Assembly: GCA_016218025.1 (NCBI GenBank)
Contig: JACRFD010000083.1
Span: 52,320 to 116,319 of the forward strand
Direction of reading: 5' to 3'
Source: Ignavibacteriales bacterium
GTDB lineage: Bacteria; Bacteroidota; Ignavibacteria; UBA10030; SZUA-254
Length of the DNA stretch: 64,000 nucleotides
This document shows positions 62,861 to 64,000 of the stretch, in pieces. Every line of letters begins with the position of its first letter. Positions within the stretch are counted from its first letter, which is position 1. The notes beneath the pieces are model-generated. The model was not told the origin of the DNA, searched no databases, and worked only from the letters and a program-made list of their open reading frames with translations. The translations under genes and the position numbers were made by a program.

Positions 62861-62888
62861 AAAAGTTAAAATGCAAAATTAAAAAAAT
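62861..62888. repeat. Heptamer-period A-rich array (4 units AAAANNN)
   Basis: AAAAGTT, AAAATGC, AAAATTA, AAAAAAT follow each other between the binding-protein and permease genes. Like the CAATTNN array the unit is seven bases. In A-rich DNA this could be chance. Confidence 0.4.
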
Positions 62889-62952
62889 ATTTATCAACAA
62901 ATTCTTCCATCAAAAATCATTCATCAGCAAAATGAATCTTAACTCATGAACC

Positions 62953-63846
62953 ATGAATCGATTGTATAAAAATATTTTTATATTCACATTCGTTGCGCCG
63001 GCTTTTCTTGTGCTGATCGGTGTAGTGTTTTATCCGTTTATTTATAACGTGGTGATTTCATTCTCGAACATGAACCTGCGTCATATCCAGGATTGGCAAA
63101 TGGTTGGTCCTGTACAATATGTAAAGGTTTTCACTGAACCGACTGAACCGAATTTCTATGTCATCTTTCTAAAGACAATTATCTGGACGTTTGTAAATGT
63201 TTTTTTCCATGTTGTCCTCGGGGTTTTCCTTGCTTTACTCTTGAATCAGAAAATAAAAGGCAAAGGAATATACCGAACTCTTCTTATTCTTCCATGGGCA
63301 ATACCACAGTACATTGTTGCACTGACTTGGCGCGGAATGTTCAATTACGAGTATGGTTCTATAAATATAGTTCTGACGAGATATCTTCACTTACCAGCAG
63401 TTGAGTGGCTCAAGAATCCAACAGAAGCATTCCTTGCTTGTATTCTTACTAACATTTGGCTCGGATTTCCTTTTATGATGGTTGTTGCATTGGGAGCACT
63501 CCAAAGTATTCCTCACGAATTATACGAAGCGGCTGATATTGATGGAGCTTCATGGTACCATAAATTAAAAAACATAACAATCCCGCTTATCAAGCCTGTG
63601 ATGATACCTGCGATTACTCTCGGAATTGTATGGACATTCAACAGTCTTAACATAGTTTGGTTAGTTAGCAATGGCGGTGAACCATCGGATAACACGCATA
63701 TCCTTGTTTCATTCGTCTATAAAGCCGCTTTCAATTTGTATCGCTATGGATATGCGGCGGCATTATCGATTGTAATTTTCTTTATTCTTTTAATATTCAG
63801 TTTGTCGTTTATGAAAAAAACAAAAGCCACGGAAGCAGCGTATTAA
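62953..63846 (+). CDS. Sugar ABC importer permease (MalF-like)
   Basis: Inner-membrane half of the importer with six membrane helices in 297 residues (first APAFLVLIGVVFYPFIYNVV). The EAA loop that docks on the ATPase is ELYEAADIDGASWYHKLKNI, near residues 196-215, as expected of binding-protein-dependent permeases. The long periplasmic P2 domain of enterobacterial MalF is absent. It follows the binding protein by 100 bases and is followed by the start of a second permease gene. Confidence 0.93.
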   Translation: MNRLYKNIFIFTFVAPAFLVLIGVVFYPFIYNVVISFSNMNLRHIQDWQMVGPVQYVKVFTEPTEPNFYVIFLKTIIWTFVNVFFHVVLGVFLALLLNQKIKGKGIYRTLLILPWAIPQYIVALTWRGMFNYEYGSINIVLTRYLHLPAVEWLKNPTEAFLACILTNIWLGFPFMMVVALGALQSIPHELYEAADIDGASWYHKLKNITIPLIKPVMIPAITLGIVWTFNSLNIVWLVSNGGEPSDNTHILVSFVYKAAFNLYRYGYAAALSIVIFFILLIFSLSFMKKTKATEAAY

Positions 63847-63852
63847 GTGAAG

Positions 63853-63881
63853 CTTAGTCAGAACTCCGACTTCTGACTAAG
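63853..63881 (+). other. 11-bp perfect hairpin between two permease genes
   Basis: CTTAGTCAGAA (63853-63863) pairs perfectly with TTCTGACTAAG (63871-63881), loop CTCCGAC. A second small palindrome TTCTACAGTAGAA follows at about 63886-63898. No T-run, so it may limit or protect mRNA ends rather than terminate. Confidence 0.6.
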
Positions 63882-63904
63882 ATTATTCTACAGTAGAAGA
63901 TATT

Positions 63905-64000
63905 ATGTTTAAGAATCAGCAAATAGAAAAGAGCAATAAAAATAATATAATTGGTAATAAGCGAGAAGAACCAATTATAAGAGAGAAGAAAGGAATACGC
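63905..64000 (+). CDS. Start of a further gene, probably the second sugar permease (MalG-like), cut by window edge
   Basis: An open frame starts at ATG 63905 and runs to the window end (32 codons). The visible peptide (begins MFKNQQIEKSNKNN, then basic) is a hydrophilic cytoplasmic lead with no membrane helix yet. The identification as malG-like rests only on position after the malF-like gene, as ABC sugar operons usually hold two permeases. Start choice is uncertain. Confidence 0.45.
   Translation, partial: MFKNQQIEKSNKNNIIGNKREEPIIREKKGIR

Overview
The window is AT-rich, densely coded DNA from a Gram-negative bacterium that looks like a member of the Bacteroidota/Chlorobiota-Ignavibacteriota group. 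The evidence is three large secreted proteins ending in an NYPNPFNP-type sorting domain (type IX secretion, type A C-terminal domain), a PorV/PorQ-family outer-membrane protein, a TonB-dependent receptor with a carboxypeptidase-like N-terminal domain, and a DUF4783-like protein. Assignment to the Ignavibacteria side rests on the style of these proteins and is an inference; there is no rRNA gene in the window.

Layout. 1-8480: housekeeping genes, namely secA (5' end cut off by the window), an outer-membrane protein, an amidase, era, an EamA transporter and uvrC. 8481-11655: a compact RNA-rich region (hairpin, structured RNA copy 1, tRNA-Val(CAC), a PyrR-binding leader with terminator) feeding pyrR-pyrB-pyrC. 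11798-17765: a lipoprotein, a small DUF4783-like protein that probably has a leaderless mRNA, a giant membrane histidine kinase and pgeF. 17854-23043: glmS, a FabI/FabL-like reductase, an acyl-CoA dehydrogenase and an orphan methyltransferase. 23050-23390: 8-bp tandem repeats, a 109-bp palindromic insert between two copies of the first bases of tRNA-Phe, tRNA-Phe(GAA), and structured RNA copy 2. 23836-27782: two DUF3857/transglutaminase-type secreted proteins, followed by structured RNA copy 3. 28164-33822: a TolC/adaptor/RND efflux operon. 33863-39304: a TMTC-like glycosyltransferase with TPRs and a type IX-exported M6 protease. 39480-43073: glutamine synthetase and glycogen phosphorylase.

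43093-64000 is a maltodextrin/starch utilisation locus. A MalK-like ATPase and a GH31 alpha-glucosidase lie on the minus strand. Divergently on the plus strand are a TonB receptor (preceded by a translationally coupled small ORF), a 1202-residue surface protein, a PorV-like barrel, a duplicated starch-binding protein, two GH13 amylases and a MalE-MalF-(MalG) importer. The genes suggest this flow: surface proteins bind and cut starch, the TonB receptor imports oligosaccharides, periplasmic or lipid-anchored glucosidases trim them, the MalEFG/MalK importer takes up the products, and glycogen phosphorylase handles alpha-glucan inside the cell. No SusD homologue is present.

The observations most worth following are: (1) three copies of one hairpin RNA with compensatory base changes and a conserved CCCUCCC-type loop; (2) the palindromic element that duplicated the 5' end of tRNA-Phe; (3) a PyrR attenuator placed directly behind tRNA-Val, so the tRNA and the pyrimidine operon probably share a transcript; (4) small upstream ORFs overlapping downstream starts as ATGA; (5) the SusD-less receptor / giant surface protein / PorV trio.
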